Shown here piece after piece: positions 1 to 11,231 of a stretch of DNA of 64,000 bases. The notes under the pieces were generated by a model. It was given only the letters and a program-made list of their open reading frames with translations, searched no databases and was not told the DNA's origin. Where the stretch lies: assembly GCF_035222275.1 (NCBI RefSeq), contig NC_085884.1:930001-994000 (forward strand), written 5' to 3'. How positions within the stretch are numbered: position 1 is the first letter of the stretch; each line of letters begins with the position of its first letter. The stretch is from Podospora bellae-mahoneyi. Taxonomy: Eukaryota > Ascomycota > Sordariomycetes > Sordariales > Podosporaceae. The position numbers and the translations under genes are program-made.

Positions 1-96
1 GTCCTGAACAGGTTGCAGGAGGTGGGCGACCAGGTTGAGCATTTGATCAACTGCCAGAAGTACATGGCTGCTACCGGCGAGAGCGGTTTGCATTGA
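1..96 (+). CDS. 3' end of an unknown protein gene (partial)
   Basis: Frame 1 is open from the first base to a TGA at 94-96 and gives 31 residues ending in ESGLH. The residues (QEVGDQVEHL, then NCQKYMAATG) look like the end of an amphipathic helix. AT-rich, 3'UTR-like sequence follows. The bulk of the gene lies left of the window, so no function can be given. The short open frame and the change in base composition after the stop are the only support. Confidence 0.5.
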   Translation, partial: VLNRLQEVGDQVEHLINCQKYMAATGESGLH

Positions 97-790
97 TGGA
101 TATGACATGAACGGCGTTTTTGTTTTACTTTTGACACGAAAAGTTGGGAATTTCTTTTATCACGGGTTTCATGGCGATGAAATTTTTCTTATTTGAGCTA
201 AGCTTTCTTTATTTCTGACGCTCAGATTTGCATGTTAGACTTGTTGGCGTGGGCGAGGGTAAAAAAAGGGGAAAAGAGAGCTTCCCAGGCCACCACGAAA
301 GAAAACTTATATATATTTGTAGTAATACGTTTTGTACATATGATGGGCGTTTTTGGGAAGGGACTAAATTAGACATTGACTGTCCGGGATAACCTGTTAT
401 GTTGTATTGTTCCTCATTGCTGGGTGATTATTTTTGCTATGTCGCTGGTACACACAAGTAACCAAGAACACAAGACCTCAAAAGGCTGTGGGACAAACCA
501 TATCAGCAAAACCCTACAAAATTGGCCCAGGCCAACATACCTACCTCTATGGGGTCTGCTTGTTAACAGTAAACATCGGCAACAATGACTGCGTTCATTC
601 ATATCTTTATACAAATCTGACCACAAGTACTATTTATCTATCAAGTAGATACCAGGTAGCACTCTATCTGACTACCACCCAATAGAGTCCAAAGCCAGCA
701 CGACTAATAGAACTCCATCCTTTCCTACCAACTTTGATATGTTCTCGTCATATCAACTCCTCTCTCCAATTGCCGGAACCCAAAAGAATA
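97..790. other. Intergenic, no gene seen
   Basis: AT-rich spacer with 3'UTR-like T-rich and A-rich stretches just after the upstream gene. No open frame here has convincing protein features. It ends at the stop of the decayed transporter on the minus strand. Confidence 0.5.
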
Positions 791-2103
791 TCACTTGGTC
801 AACACAACACCAGACATATTCTCCAGATCCGTCACCGGCTTCACCACCCCCGTCCCATCATGCCCTCTCTCCACTCTATCCCCCATCTCAACCCCCTTTG
901 CCCCCTCGCCACCAACAAAGGCATCTACAGCCCCCCTATACCGTCCCAAAAAAAAATTCACCGCCAACGCATACGTCCAACTTGCCAAAAAGAAAACCAT
1001 CGGCACCGCATGCCCAACGCCGTCCCCATCATCCCCCGTCACTATCCGCCACAGCAGCCAACAAAGGCGGCACCACCGCACCCCCAAAAACCCCAGTAAT
1101 GATCCCCGCCCCTCGTTTGATATGCCTCCCCAACCCCAAAAAGACTTTCCTCGCCTTCACACAAGTCATGATCCTCGCAACAGCAACCTGCGCCCCAGTA
1201 TAACAAAACTCGGCAAACGCCGCATGAAAAAGCCTGTACTGCTTTCTGAAGGGCAACTCCTTTGCTACTTGCCCAATAGCATGTGGTTGCTCCTCAACAT
1301 AAACTTGATACGCCTCCGTCCCCAACACCCTGCCCTTCTTCGCAGCCTCCTCCTCCTGCAGCGCCATGTCCGCGTCAGTCATCTCGGATATCTCCGCCAG
1401 GATAAAAACACCCGCAAGGTGAAGACAAAGATGGCGATGGACATATACACCCAGTGGACATTCTGAAGAGCTTTCTCCTCGTTGTCCAAGCCGAAAAAGA
1501 CGAATGAACCTAAAAGGGGGGCAACGATGCCGCCTATGCTGCTGAAGGCTTGGGCTAGGTTGATGCGCAGTTCGGCGTGTTTTCGGGGGGCCACAGACTG
1601 GAGTGAGCGTGTTGGTAAAGGATGGCTACCTTATGGGATCAAGGGGGAAAAGAGATACCGGTTATGTAAGGGTCTGCGGCAGTCTCTAGGGAGCCGAGGC
1701 CGTTGCCGATGATGAAGATGAAGATGCAGAAGCCGGCGAAGGAGTGGTCGATTCTAGTGGGGATCCAAAGGAGGGCGCCGAGGCCATAGAGAAAGAGCCC
1801 CCAGATGAAGGTCGCGTGGTAGCCATAGTGGCGGAGGATCCAGGCTGCGTGACCGAGGGAGGCGATGGGGTAGGCTCTGTGGGTGGGTTTGGCATCTTAG
1901 TCAGCCCGGGATTCTTTTGATGGTTGACGAGAACTACAAACCCAAAGTAAGCCGCCTGCAACCCAGACGATCGTGCTTTCTGTCGCAAACGAGTGGGGTC
2001 AAGCGGTCGGATCACCTCTGCGTGTAACAATAGTTTGGCATGAATTTGTTTCTCGCCATCCATTCGATGATTGAGATTGCGAACCCGGTGAGCAGCGACA
2101 TCT
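791..2103 (-). pseudogene. Decayed MFS transporter of the FucP/glucose-galactose type
   Basis: The minus strand holds consecutive pieces of a 12-TM major facilitator protein in the right order but in different frames. They include RSSGLQAAYFG, then AAWILRHYGYHATFIWGLFL, then FIIGNGLGSLETAADPYI, then HAELRINLAQAFSSIGGIVA, MTDADMALQEEEA and finally AVPMVFFLASWTYALAVNF. These resemble fungal sugar permeases related to L-fucose permease. An intron near 1600-1680 and perhaps one near 1900 are plausible. One-base shifts occur near 1590 (AAAA where AAA is expected), 1413-1418, 1031-1037 and 1008-1014. The N-terminus is also weak. Several independent shifts argue for a real pseudogene rather than one sequencing error. 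The last frame ends at a TGA at 791-793. Confidence 0.75.
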
Positions 2104-2197
2104 TTTAGTTGATTGAGATGGGGGTGTCTACTTTGTGTATACCGTCTATCTTACCCTGGTTCTGTTCTTCCACACCTTAACCGACTTTCTCTCTCCC

Positions 2198-2812
2198 TCA
2201 CCGAGCCGATTCTTCGTCCCCATCTTCCCCGTCTGGCTCAAACCTCATCACGATGGAGTAGATCGTTACTGCCCCGGCATAACATCCAACGACTCCCACA
2301 GCCAACCACCCAACAACCGGCACATACGATGCAGCCGCCAACGCAATCATCAAAAAGGCCCCCATACACAGCACATCTAGCGTGTTCATCACCATATCCG
2401 CCCACCGGTAATAGAAGCTCGAGGGCGGAGGAGGTCCACCAACCTTCAGCTGATTGTAGAACGACTGATTGTAGGTAAATATACTCAGGCCCAGTGTGAG
2501 CGTGAAGAACAACCAGCTGACTGATATCAATAGTCGAACTGTTTCCAACGAAAACTTGAAGCCGTTGTGGCTGAGGTGTGCGGGGTCGGCGATAGGCGAG
2601 ACAATCAAGGCAAAGGTGATCGGGCACCCAAGCGCCGAGATAGCCATGAGAGGCTTAAGGTATTCTTGGACGCAGACGAAGAACTCCGGGGTGGTGATGA
2701 TGACGGAACTCCGACTGGACGGAGAACTTGAGGAGGCTCGTGCGGTGTGGGAAGAGTTGGTGGAGGCTCTTGAGGCCGGCCTATTAGAGGCTTGGCTACG
2801 GCGTCTTTCCAT
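2198..2812 (-). CDS. Four-TM membrane protein, unknown function
   Basis: A single-exon frame of 204 residues starts at the ATG at 2812-2810. Upstream in-frame codons exist but include no ATG. The first ~45 residues are Ser/Arg-rich (MERRRSQASNRP) and probably cytosolic. Four hydrophobic segments follow: roughly residues 52-75 (AISALGCPITFALIV), 92-113 (LLISVSWLFFTLTLGL), 138-160 (DVLCMGAFLMIALAA) and 162-186 (VVGWLAVGVVGCYAGAVTIY). The tail is acidic (EPDGEDGDEE). The layout matches small fungal 4-TM proteins of unknown role. I do not recognise a named family. It is divergently placed to the HET relic downstream. Confidence 0.75.
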   Translation of the reverse strand: MERRRSQASNRPASRASTNSSHTARASSSSPSSRSSVIITTPEFFVCVQEYLKPLMAISALGCPITFALIVSPIADPAHLSHNGFKFSLETVRLLISVSWLFFTLTLGLSIFTYNQSFYNQLKVGGPPPPSSFYYRWADMVMNTLDVLCMGAFLMIALAAASYVPVVGWLAVGVVGCYAGAVTIYSIVMRFEPDGEDGDEESAR

Positions 2813-3109
2813 GGTAAGTGATGATGTGGAAGATTGAATGGACACGATTTGAGGTTAAGAAACAAGGATGATCTTGAAAGAATGATGTTCTGATACAAGT
2901 CACACAAGCTGACGGCTGACATAATAGGACATCCGACAAATTCGCAGCTCGGCATTTCTGTCTGCAGGCGACCCACGCAAGATGCTTGTCCAATAAGCGT
3001 CATCAAGTGGCTATCATCCCAACAATACCCCTCCCTCTGCCAACATGCAAGCGGGGTAAACATTTCAGCTACATCTCTACTCAATTGACACCTCCTGGCA
3101 TCCCCTGCG

Positions 3110-4254
3110 TTCAAGAAGCGCGTGTTACACACCACTACATACGAGCTGGAAGAGGTTATCGGGAATAAAATCCCCCCATATGCCATTTTATCCCACACCT
3201 GGGAAGGGAAGGAGGTCACACTTCGTGATATGGAAGAGCCTAATGCGTTCTACGATCTCAGCGACCCCCCTAATGCAGCCTAGAAGAAGATCGCAAACGC
3301 CTGCCAGGTAGCACGTCGGCGATATTTCAAATACATTTGGACCGATACTTGCTGTATCGATAAGTCTAGCAGCGCCGAGCTTCAAGAGGCTATTAACTCC
3401 ATGTTTCAGTGGTATGCCTATGCTGAGGTTTGCTTCGTCTCCTTGAGCGATCTTGAACCGCTATCATGTCCCTATCCAGAGGAAATCGACTTTAGGAATG
3501 ATCCCGCAAGGGTGAGCCAAAGCCGTTGGTTTACAAGAGGCTGGACTTTGCAAGAGCTTCTGGCGCCAGCGAAAGTGGAGTTTTACGACAGGACTTGGTA
3601 CTTTCGGTTTACTCGTGGGAGTCAAGCTGCAGACGTTATGTCCAAGATCAAATCAATGAGCATCTACTAAAGGAAACGGGGAAAATGGACGTCGAGGAAC
3701 TGCATCACATTTTTCGGTAAGTGAGCGTAGCTCAGAGGATGTCGTGGGCGGCTGGGAGACAGACGACAAGAATCGAAGACCAAGCCTACTGCCTACTCGT
3801 GCCTTTCAACATCAATATGCCCATGTTATATGAAAAAGGCAGGAAAGCGTTCATGCGGCTTCAGCACGAGATTATGAGAGTGAACGATAACTGCACATTA
3901 TTCGCCTGGGGACTTGGTCTTCCTGCGATACCAAAGTCGACGAATTTCAGAGGACAGGCAGGATGTTCGCTAGACTACGACTCTCCTGTCGATGCTCTCG
4001 CGCGTAGCCCAGCAGACTTTCGGTCCCCGACAGGCTTATTAAGACCTTATAAAGGTGCCGAGAAATTCAGACGTCCGACCTTTTCTCCAAATCAGCAAGG
4101 CATGAGCATCAGCCTACCGCTGAAAGAAGACCCAGTCTTTCACCATACGGGGTACGGAATCCTTGGCATTGAGCCTCTCAGTGGGCACGGTATTATAGTT
4201 CCATTGACACGCAGACCACGACAATGTTTCCGTCAGGTGGTGGTTGAATAAAAT
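3110..4254 (+). pseudogene. HET-domain (heterokaryon incompatibility) relic with RIP-type lesions
   Basis: Reading on the plus strand gives a nearly complete HET domain: PPYAILSHTWEGKEVTLRDM (about 3170-3230), YIWTDTCCIDKSSSAELQEA (about 3333-3390), WFTRGWTLQELLAPAKVEFY (about 3527-3590) and SVAQRMSWAAGRQTTRIEDQ (3724-3783). It is broken by a TAG at 3281-3283, where the family usually has Trp before KKI. There is also a frame change near 3660 and a TAA at 3718-3720. A glycine-rich GEG site near 3830 now reads EKG, consistent with G-to-A changes. No good start ATG remains before the TTTYELEE segment. HET proteins mediate non-self recognition and cell death in fungi; this copy is very probably dead. 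A readable tail continues loosely to about 4600. Confidence 0.85.
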
Positions 4255-5234
4255 AATGAAATCCAACCTTCAAGGGACCACTCGAAGTTTGTGGTGGGGT
4301 TTGACATCGGCTGTGCCAATTGCCGAAGGCTGTTCTTGGTGAGGTTACGGGCCGGACAAAAGTTGATTCAAGGCATGGTGATCTTCATCCCGGATTCGGT
4401 TCAAGGTCACGAATCTCTGCCCGGCTAACTTCAAAACGCAGTGCAAGGCAATCTGGCGGGGTACCAGTGGGTTAATGCCATTCCAGATCATCCGTCCGGG
4501 GTTCAGCTTCTTACCTTTACCGACGAAGGGAGGACCCAGCAAGGACTCGTACCCAAGAACCGTTGTGGCAGTTCTATTGACCTCTGGGGCATCACATGAT
4601 AGATATGTATGTGCTCAAAGGAGGAGTTAGGATCAAAAGTCTAGGTGGTGAAGAGATGTGTAGATACCGGCCCCTTTTGTGGGTGTCCATGATCTTCAGG
4701 GGCTTCGTTGCCTGGGGTGATTAGTAGCTTCAGGAAGACTTGTCCACAACGCAAAGACTCAATTGCAATATGATGGTGTGGACAGAAGACTTCTTGTATC
4801 CGTCAGCGGCAAAAAGCCTTAATATTTACCATGTCCTAACTTCGGTTCTGGAGTGTCGAAGGTGGCGTGCGTTCGCCGGGGGCGGGTACTGTGCCCGACA
4901 ACAACACGCCACCCAATCAAAACATGGCACATACCCCACTTCCCCGACCGCCTCGGCTCGTCCCGAGACCCGAGACATGCGGTGAGCTTCACAGCTTCCA
5001 GAACATCATCTCTGAAAATATCATCAGCTTACAAACACTTCTTGACTTTGTTCACACCAGCTTTTGATTTTCACTTTTTACTAGTGCAAGGCAACGGCCA
5101 CTCAACTCGGCAAATCCCACTTCAGCCCGGTTCATTCATCGAACTTTCTTGCCACCACCATCTCGTTTTTCATCCCCAAGAACATCTCACCGCACCAGCA
5201 TCAACAACCGCACATTACTACCACCACCACCACA
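4255..5234. other. Degenerate tail of the HET relic and amylase promoter region
   Basis: Up to about 4600 the plus strand still gives short protein-like stretches that may be the C-terminal part of the HET relic. From there to 5234 I see no gene. The last 200 bases are C/A-rich (CCACCACCAC runs), a common pre-ATG leader composition in filamentous ascomycetes. Confidence 0.4.
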
Positions 5235-7318
5235 ATGTCCACCTTCCTCTCCCTTCCCAATCCCCCCCTCCCACCCCCTCTCGCGGCCCTCTCCCGCGCC
5301 GCAACCCGTCAAGAACCTTCCTCAGGCCACAGCACCAACATCCGCCCCCTCCGCCACCGCCTCCCCCCCTCCTCCTGCCCCAACCCCCTCATCCTCCTCT
5401 CCGCCCCCTCCGACCCGCTTCCCAAGCAGAACGAGACAATCTTCCAATCCTTCGAATGGTACACGCCCCCCTCCAGCACCACCCCCAAATCCCACTGGTC
5501 CCTCCTCACCACCCTCCTCCCCTCCCTTTCCCAACTCGGCATAACCAAAATCTGGATTCCCCCCGCCTGCAAGGCAGCTGACGCGAAAAACGGAAACGGG
5601 TACGACATCTACGACCTGTGGGACCTAGGCGAGTTTGAACAGAAGGGCTCCACCCCGACAAAATGGGGGTCAAAAGCGCAACTGGAGGAGCTTTGTAGAG
5701 TGGCGGAGGGGAGGGGGGTGAAAGTTTTGTTTGATGCCGTGCTGAATCATAAAACTGGAGCGGACTACAAAGAGAGGGTCAAGGCGAAGAAGGTTGACCC
5801 CTTGGACCGGAATAGGGAACTAGATGGGGGGGAGGTGAGGGAGATTGAGAGTTGGACGGGGTTTACGTTCCCGGGGCGGGGGGGGAGGTACAGTGGTCGG
5901 GAATGGGACAGGAGACATTTTACGGGGGTGGATTGGGATGACTTGACCAGGGAAAAGGGGGTTTGGAAGCTGGGGGGGAAGGAGTGGTGTGTGGATGTGG
6001 ATGAGGAGGTGGGGAATTATGACTTTTTGTGAGTTCAACATGGGCATTTCGGAAGGTAAAGGAGTGCTGATGAAGTGAACAACAGAATGTTTGCCGATGT
6101 GGACCACCGACATCCGGATGTGCAGCAGGATGCTTTTGATTGGGTAAAGTGGCTGCCGACGCAGCTGAAGATTGGAGGGTTGAGGTTGGATGCGATTAAG
6201 CATTATAGCTTCCAGTTTCAGAAGAGACTGCTGAGGCATATTGACGATAATGTTGAGAAGGGAAAGGACTGGTTTATTGTTGGGGAGTACTGGAGAGAGG
6301 ACTCTGAGTTTTTGGCCAAGTATATTGAGTATATGGACCACAGGATTTCGCTGTTCGATGTGCCGTTGTGCTCTAATTTGAGCAAGATATCTATGGCTGG
6401 GGAGAGAGGCGACCTAAGGGACCTGTTCAAGGATGCTCTGTGTTTGTGGAAGCCTAATAACGTTGTGGTAAGCCCCTTAAACCTTCTGACAAGTCTCAAA
6501 GTTTAGCTTTCAATTAACGTGTATTGCATCAGACATTCGTTGTTAATCACGACACACAACAAGGCCAGTCCCTTGAGGTACGCTCCCGTGACATATCACG
6601 TCTTCCATAACGTTGACTAATCATCAGCATTACAGACTCCCGTAGCCCCCTGGTTTCTACCCCACGCCTATACCCTCATCCTCCTCCGCGCCAACACCGG
6701 GGTGCCCTGCGTATTTTGGTCTGACCTTTACGGCTCCTTCGCCTCCGGCCCCTCTTCTTTCATCCCTCCCATGTCCGGCAATCCCACCCTCCTCGCTCGC
6801 CTCATCCTCATCCGCAAGCTCTACGCCTATGGCACCCAGCATGATCTCTTTTCCCACCAACACTGTGTCGGTTTCACTCGCGAGGGTCACTCCGCCCACG
6901 GTGGGGGTGCTGGGCTAGCGGCGGTGATGGGTAACCAGTGGGGCCTGTCAAAGCTGAAAATGTACGTTGGGAAACACCACAGTGGGGAGAAATGGATCGA
7001 TTTCTTGAGAGTGTGTCCCGGGGAGGTCATGATTGATGATGAGGGTTGGGGGGAGTTTCTTGTGTCGGGCAGCAGGGGTTGCTCAGTTTGGGTCAGTGAG
7101 ACAGCAGAAGGGAAGGATGAGGTTATCAACCTCAAATTGTAAGTCGGAGCCTTGATGCTCGTGGTTCCCTGGCACCCAACGCTGACCATGATAGTAATTC
7201 GGATATCTATGGTATCGAGGCCGAGATGAACAGGCGACAATCCATGTTCGAGAGAAGACAGTATGAAATCGAGAGCATGAGCCGGAGAGCCCTTGCAATC
7301 AATCTTCCAACCGTTTAA
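5235..7318 (+). CDS. Alpha-amylase, GH13, intracellular type
   Basis: Five exons join in frame to 615 residues: 5235-6028, 6086-6467, 6533-6577, 6636-7138 and 7195-7318. Introns have gtgagt, gtaagc, gtacgc and gtaagt donors. All four GH13 signatures are present: DAVLNH at residues 167-172, GLRLDAIKH with the nucleophile Asp near 300, FIVGEY with the acid/base Glu near 332, and TFVVNHD with Asp near 399. The enzyme should hydrolyse alpha-1,4-glucan. There is no signal peptide; a Pro/Ser-rich leader of about 65 residues precedes NETIFQSFEWY. This resembles the cytosolic GH13_5-like amylases of fungi, some of which affect cell-wall alpha-glucan. Subfamily assignment is from motif memory. If the last intron were not spliced, the protein would stop at 7142. 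Confidence 0.9.
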
Positions 7319-7352
7319 ATTCAGATATGTTGCCCGAAAACCAAAATAAATA

Positions 7353-9809
7353 TTACGTTATTCGAAAGTCAATACACTCTTCCTCATGAAACGCTTCCCC
7401 ATCCATGACTCCGTGGACGTATGCTTCGCCAATGAACTGCATTGATCCATCTTCTTTCGGACGGAGGATCATTGGCACCCTGCCACCTCGAAGCAGAGCC
7501 ACTTTGTCCCCAACCTCGGTGAGCTTAGTCAGGAGACAAACCCGTTTTGACGCGGTAATCCCAAGTCGCCTGCGGGACGTATGCGTTGTATACGTCGCAA
7601 AAGCCTCAGGCAGGTCGTCATCTTCCATTTTGACAAAGGTGGTGACCGCAGCCAATGTGGTGTACGTCTTTGGTGCATATCGATCAATCCTCTTCTTCTT
7701 CAGCTTTCGAATCGAGTACACCGCCTGGAGCCATCCGTCAAAGCGGCTATCGAATACCGATGGTTCCAGTGGGCAAGGCGTTGCTGTCGTGATAGTATCT
7801 CGGAAAATGGCGCGGCGGTCTTCATGCGGCTCGCCCAGCTCTGCAGCAACAAACTCATCCCACTGCAGAAACGTTTCCCTCATTTCCACAACATTCCCAA
7901 AGATCTCGAGAAATGCCTTGGCGACATATGGAACAGCCATTCTCATTCCTTTCCACCATGCAGATATAAAATGGCGGATGGGTCTTTCGGGATCCAAATC
8001 TTCCCACCGGTCGGGAAAGCTGTCGGCTTCAGCGATCATCGCAGGATCATTTAGCATGTGGTCCAGGGACCCTTCGTTGCGGTCGTCCTGATTTGGTGGT
8101 ACCTGCGTCCTCCCGAGTTTGGCGATCGTGTCGATGATGTGACCGTCGAGAAGCAAGGTTGTGTCGTTGTTCTCCCATCGGGGGTTAGATCTTAGTCCTC
8201 TAGAAGCGTGAGTAGTTCGCGGTTGGCCTTTTGCGTCGTTCATCAGCGGGAGCGCGAGGTTTCCAACGGATCCCCAATCAGGAATCCAGGACGGGAGGTT
8301 GGTGACTCTCGGTATCTTGTATGGATAGCAGAACCCAAGAGCATCGAGATTGCCAGATTGTTGTAACAAGGATTTCGTCGCTTGGCGGTACACATCCTCG
8401 GCATCCAACCGATAGTCAACCTTAATACCCACATCGCGGCCTTCGTTGAATAGACCCATAAGTCCAAAGATCTTGTCCTGAGGCATCTTGCAATCACGCC
8501 AGTGGGAAGAGGCGAGATAGTGGAGGAGCTCGTCCCCGACATCTCCAGTAACGAGCTCCGACCCGGGCTGTCTCGCATCTCTGATAGCGTTGACCAGGTT
8601 GAATGGCTCAACACCAGAGTTGGTCTTGCTCCCAGCATATATCTCGGAAAAATCGCCAAAGCCCAATGCTGTATAGTAAGGAATGGCAACACAGAGAAGA
8701 TCCCAGTCCAGCTCGTGTCTTTCCATGCACAAGCGCGCCTCCTTTGCAAGTACAATCTCCTGCAGCGTCCAAATACGAGTCCACCACGGATTCTCCAAAA
8801 AGATGACGTTCCATTTGGGCTTCAGCTTTTTAATTCGGTCGTACGTCGTCCCATCTTCATCCTTTTCTCCCTGCTTTGGAACAACCTCACGACCCTCCTC
8901 TGCGAGCTTCCGCGCCTCGTTCCCCAGGATCTCGATGGCTTCAAAAAGAGGATCAATCCCCGCTAAGTGATCAAGCCATTTCCCTTGAGAATAGGTAAGC
9001 CGGTCCGTATTCAGGGCCCCCAGTAAGCAGCATGGACAGCCTAGCCAGACAAGAGTGCGGGCCGCCTTGGTGTAGATGTCGCCCATCAGCATTACTTGTC
9101 TGTTGCGCTCATCCATGTCTTCTTGGTTGATGCATACTGCGTCCACCCACAAAATACGGGGCTTTTCCTGATATCTCAGGTGGAGGAGAGCGCTGCGGAG
9201 GTTTCTGCCAATCTGTACGGTGGCGCCGTCGATTTGGATTGGCGTTGTCTCGGTGATGTCGCCCCAAACGTAGGAGAGGGCTTCGAAGCCTTCCTCGTCA
9301 TCGTCGTCTGTCCATGGGTTGTTCAGGTCCAACTCGATGAGCTGACATTCGATGTCAGCGTCGGCTCTCCCTGGAAGCAAGGTCAGAACCCGGATGGCTG
9401 ACTTGGTCGTTGACGGGAGCGGAGTGTATTTGTATGGAGAGGTGGTGGATTTGTTGGTGTAACAGTATGCTTCTGGCTTAGGCGTATCCTCCGACACGGG
9501 GTCGCTATGGTTGGAGGTGTGATCTTTAGTCGATGTTTGTGTCGGTGCTGATGGCCCAGTTTCGGTTTGGCTGGTCTGAGTGGTGGTCGACTTTGGCACC
9601 GAATCATGTTCGTTGGCCCAGTCTTCAAAACGCTTCCATCCGCTATGTAATTTTTTGAACATGATTGAGTTACCTCCTGAGTCGCCGCTGCCTGTTTGAC
9701 CATCAGTGCGGGGAAGTCTGCAAGTCTCTGTTGGCGGCTTCTTTCCTGAAGGAAGTCCAAATTGTGCTGCCAAGCAGGGACCTCCAGGGAATCCCTTGGC
9801 CAATGACAT
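7353..9809 (-). CDS. HET-domain protein, large, intact
   Basis: One open frame of 818 residues runs from an ATG at 9809-9807 to a stop at 7353-7355. A second in-frame ATG at 9662-9660 would give a 769-residue protein starting MFKKLHSGWKRFEDW and may be the true start. The HET core is clear: FEALSYVWGD (residues 126-135 of the short form), a canonical ILWVDAVCINQEDMDERN block at about 170-187, then IYTKAARTLVWLG and later NPWWTRIWTLQEIVLAKEA. The N-terminal ~85 residues are Thr/Ser-rich. The long C-terminal half includes a FGLMGLFNEGRDVGIKVDY segment typical of the family. It probably acts in the cytoplasm in incompatibility or cell-death responses, though partners cannot be inferred here. It is convergent with the amylase, only 34 bases away, so the 3'UTRs must overlap. 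Confidence 0.9.
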   Translation of the reverse strand: MSLAKGFPGGPCLAAQFGLPSGKKPPTETCRLPRTDGQTGSGDSGGNSIMFKKLHSGWKRFEDWANEHDSVPKSTTTQTSQTETGPSAPTQTSTKDHTSNHSDPVSEDTPKPEAYCYTNKSTTSPYKYTPLPSTTKSAIRVLTLLPGRADADIECQLIELDLNNPWTDDDDEEGFEALSYVWGDITETTPIQIDGATVQIGRNLRSALLHLRYQEKPRILWVDAVCINQEDMDERNRQVMLMGDIYTKAARTLVWLGCPCCLLGALNTDRLTYSQGKWLDHLAGIDPLFEAIEILGNEARKLAEEGREVVPKQGEKDEDGTTYDRIKKLKPKWNVIFLENPWWTRIWTLQEIVLAKEARLCMERHELDWDLLCVAIPYYTALGFGDFSEIYAGSKTNSGVEPFNLVNAIRDARQPGSELVTGDVGDELLHYLASSHWRDCKMPQDKIFGLMGLFNEGRDVGIKVDYRLDAEDVYRQATKSLLQQSGNLDALGFCYPYKIPRVTNLPSWIPDWGSVGNLALPLMNDAKGQPRTTHASRGLRSNPRWENNDTTLLLDGHIIDTIAKLGRTQVPPNQDDRNEGSLDHMLNDPAMIAEADSFPDRWEDLDPERPIRHFISAWWKGMRMAVPYVAKAFLEIFGNVVEMRETFLQWDEFVAAELGEPHEDRRAIFRDTITTATPCPLEPSVFDSRFDGWLQAVYSIRKLKKKRIDRYAPKTYTTLAAVTTFVKMEDDDLPEAFATYTTHTSRRRLGITASKRVCLLTKLTEVGDKVALLRGGRVPMILRPKEDGSMQFIGEAYVHGVMDGEAFHEEECIDFRIT

Positions 9810-11231
9810 TTCACCTTTTCATGCACAGCCCTCCTGCTGACATTTTCCCCCCTCAAAAAGAAAGCGATTTTAATTTCAATTGACAAGATACCACTGGCAG
9901 TCAACCGCGAGCAGCACCGTACCGACATATATCTACCACCATGTCGGCAATCGCACCATCCTAACCCTTCGATTATTCCCGAGCGACGACGACGACGCTC
10001 CTTGGGAAGCGGAGCTCACCGAATTGTCTCTTGCAACTCTTCCCCATTGAATACTTTCATGGATGGAGAGACTGCAGAAAACCCTTCACGATCACTGTCA
10101 ACGGCTCATCTCTTCCGATCCCCATTGCCAGGTCGTGGACGTTCCGTGCCTTCGATCCCTGCTCGTTTTAACAAACATTGTTTCCCATTTCATCAATGTA
10201 TTGAAAATGACCACCAAACTCAAATTGACTGCTCGCTCCCACCAAGCCCACCACACTGCAATATTGAGCAGCTGACATCCCAACAAGGCAACATATCAAA
10301 TCTCGGTGTTGGCAACCCAGTTGAGCACCACCACTCAACCCCCAACACATGACCGATATCCCCGACATGATCAAACAAACAAGCGGCACAGCAAGCAACA
10401 AACCACCAACCCCTTACGGTCAGCCCAGGCACACGACCCGAGAGGTCGGAAACGAAAAGATGAATGGTCGCACTGCAGCTCGCGTAGCCCTCCCTCCCCA
10501 CCTATCCGCAGTCTTGGTCAGAATTTGTCACGTTTTGCCGGGCGGTGCTGCATGTCTACCTATCTAGCTACCGTAACACATTCCTGTTCTAGATTGGATT
10601 CAACTTCTGATTCTCTATGCCTGTTGTTACACTGTGATGGATGATAGTTTTGTGGTGGCGTTATCTGTGGAACCAAAAGGACATCCTACCCACAGGGTAG
10701 GCCGGGTGGTATATATCTATCTCTACAGTGTTAGTCTACATTGACACAAACACTAAACGCCCGAGTACCCCCTCGCGTATGTCAAGACCCTGGTTCTGTC
10801 TTGGGGCCGGAAAACACATCCGCACGCGTGAATCCTGGGTAGGTCGTCCTGCTCCGCAATTAGGGCTCATCTCACCTTCAACGGTCACCAGCGGCGTAGA
10901 CAAAGGATAAGATCGTTGCATCCGCTGATTCCGAACAACATCATTTCTCGTGGTGATTGTTCTCATTTATTTCACTACTGGAATGTGATCCGAGGAGTCT
11001 ACTCAGTGTGCCAACTTGCGAGGCGCAAACAACATCGCCATCAACGCACCTGTTGGAGAGTGTCGTACTGCTGCGTTACCACAGTATTCAAAGCGACTTC
11101 AGAACAATTAAATTCTTGACCCATTCAACAAAGTAAAGCAAAAAAAAAAAAAAAAAAAAAAAAAACGTTGAATCAGGGTATTATCATGTGCAAAAAAAAA
11201 AAACCACAACTAGAACTCAGCCAAATTGACC
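9810..11231. other. Intergenic, no gene seen
   Basis: Promoter side of the HET gene and terminator side of the next minus-strand gene. Short open frames exist on both strands but have no recognisable protein features and no shared splice-consistent structure. A 26-base A tract at 11140-11165 and a shorter one near 11191-11202 are simple repeats. Confidence 0.45.
11140..11165. repeat. Poly-A tract
   Basis: Uninterrupted run of about 26 A, downstream of the minus-strand gene that ends at 11232 (so poly-T in that gene's sense). It is probably a mononucleotide microsatellite. No flanking duplication suggests retroposition. Confidence 0.8.

Noticed and set aside
5149-5608. Pro-rich frames overlapping the amylase start, on both strands
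   Set aside because: Shadows of a C-rich leader and of exon 1; the GH13 motifs fix the true frame.
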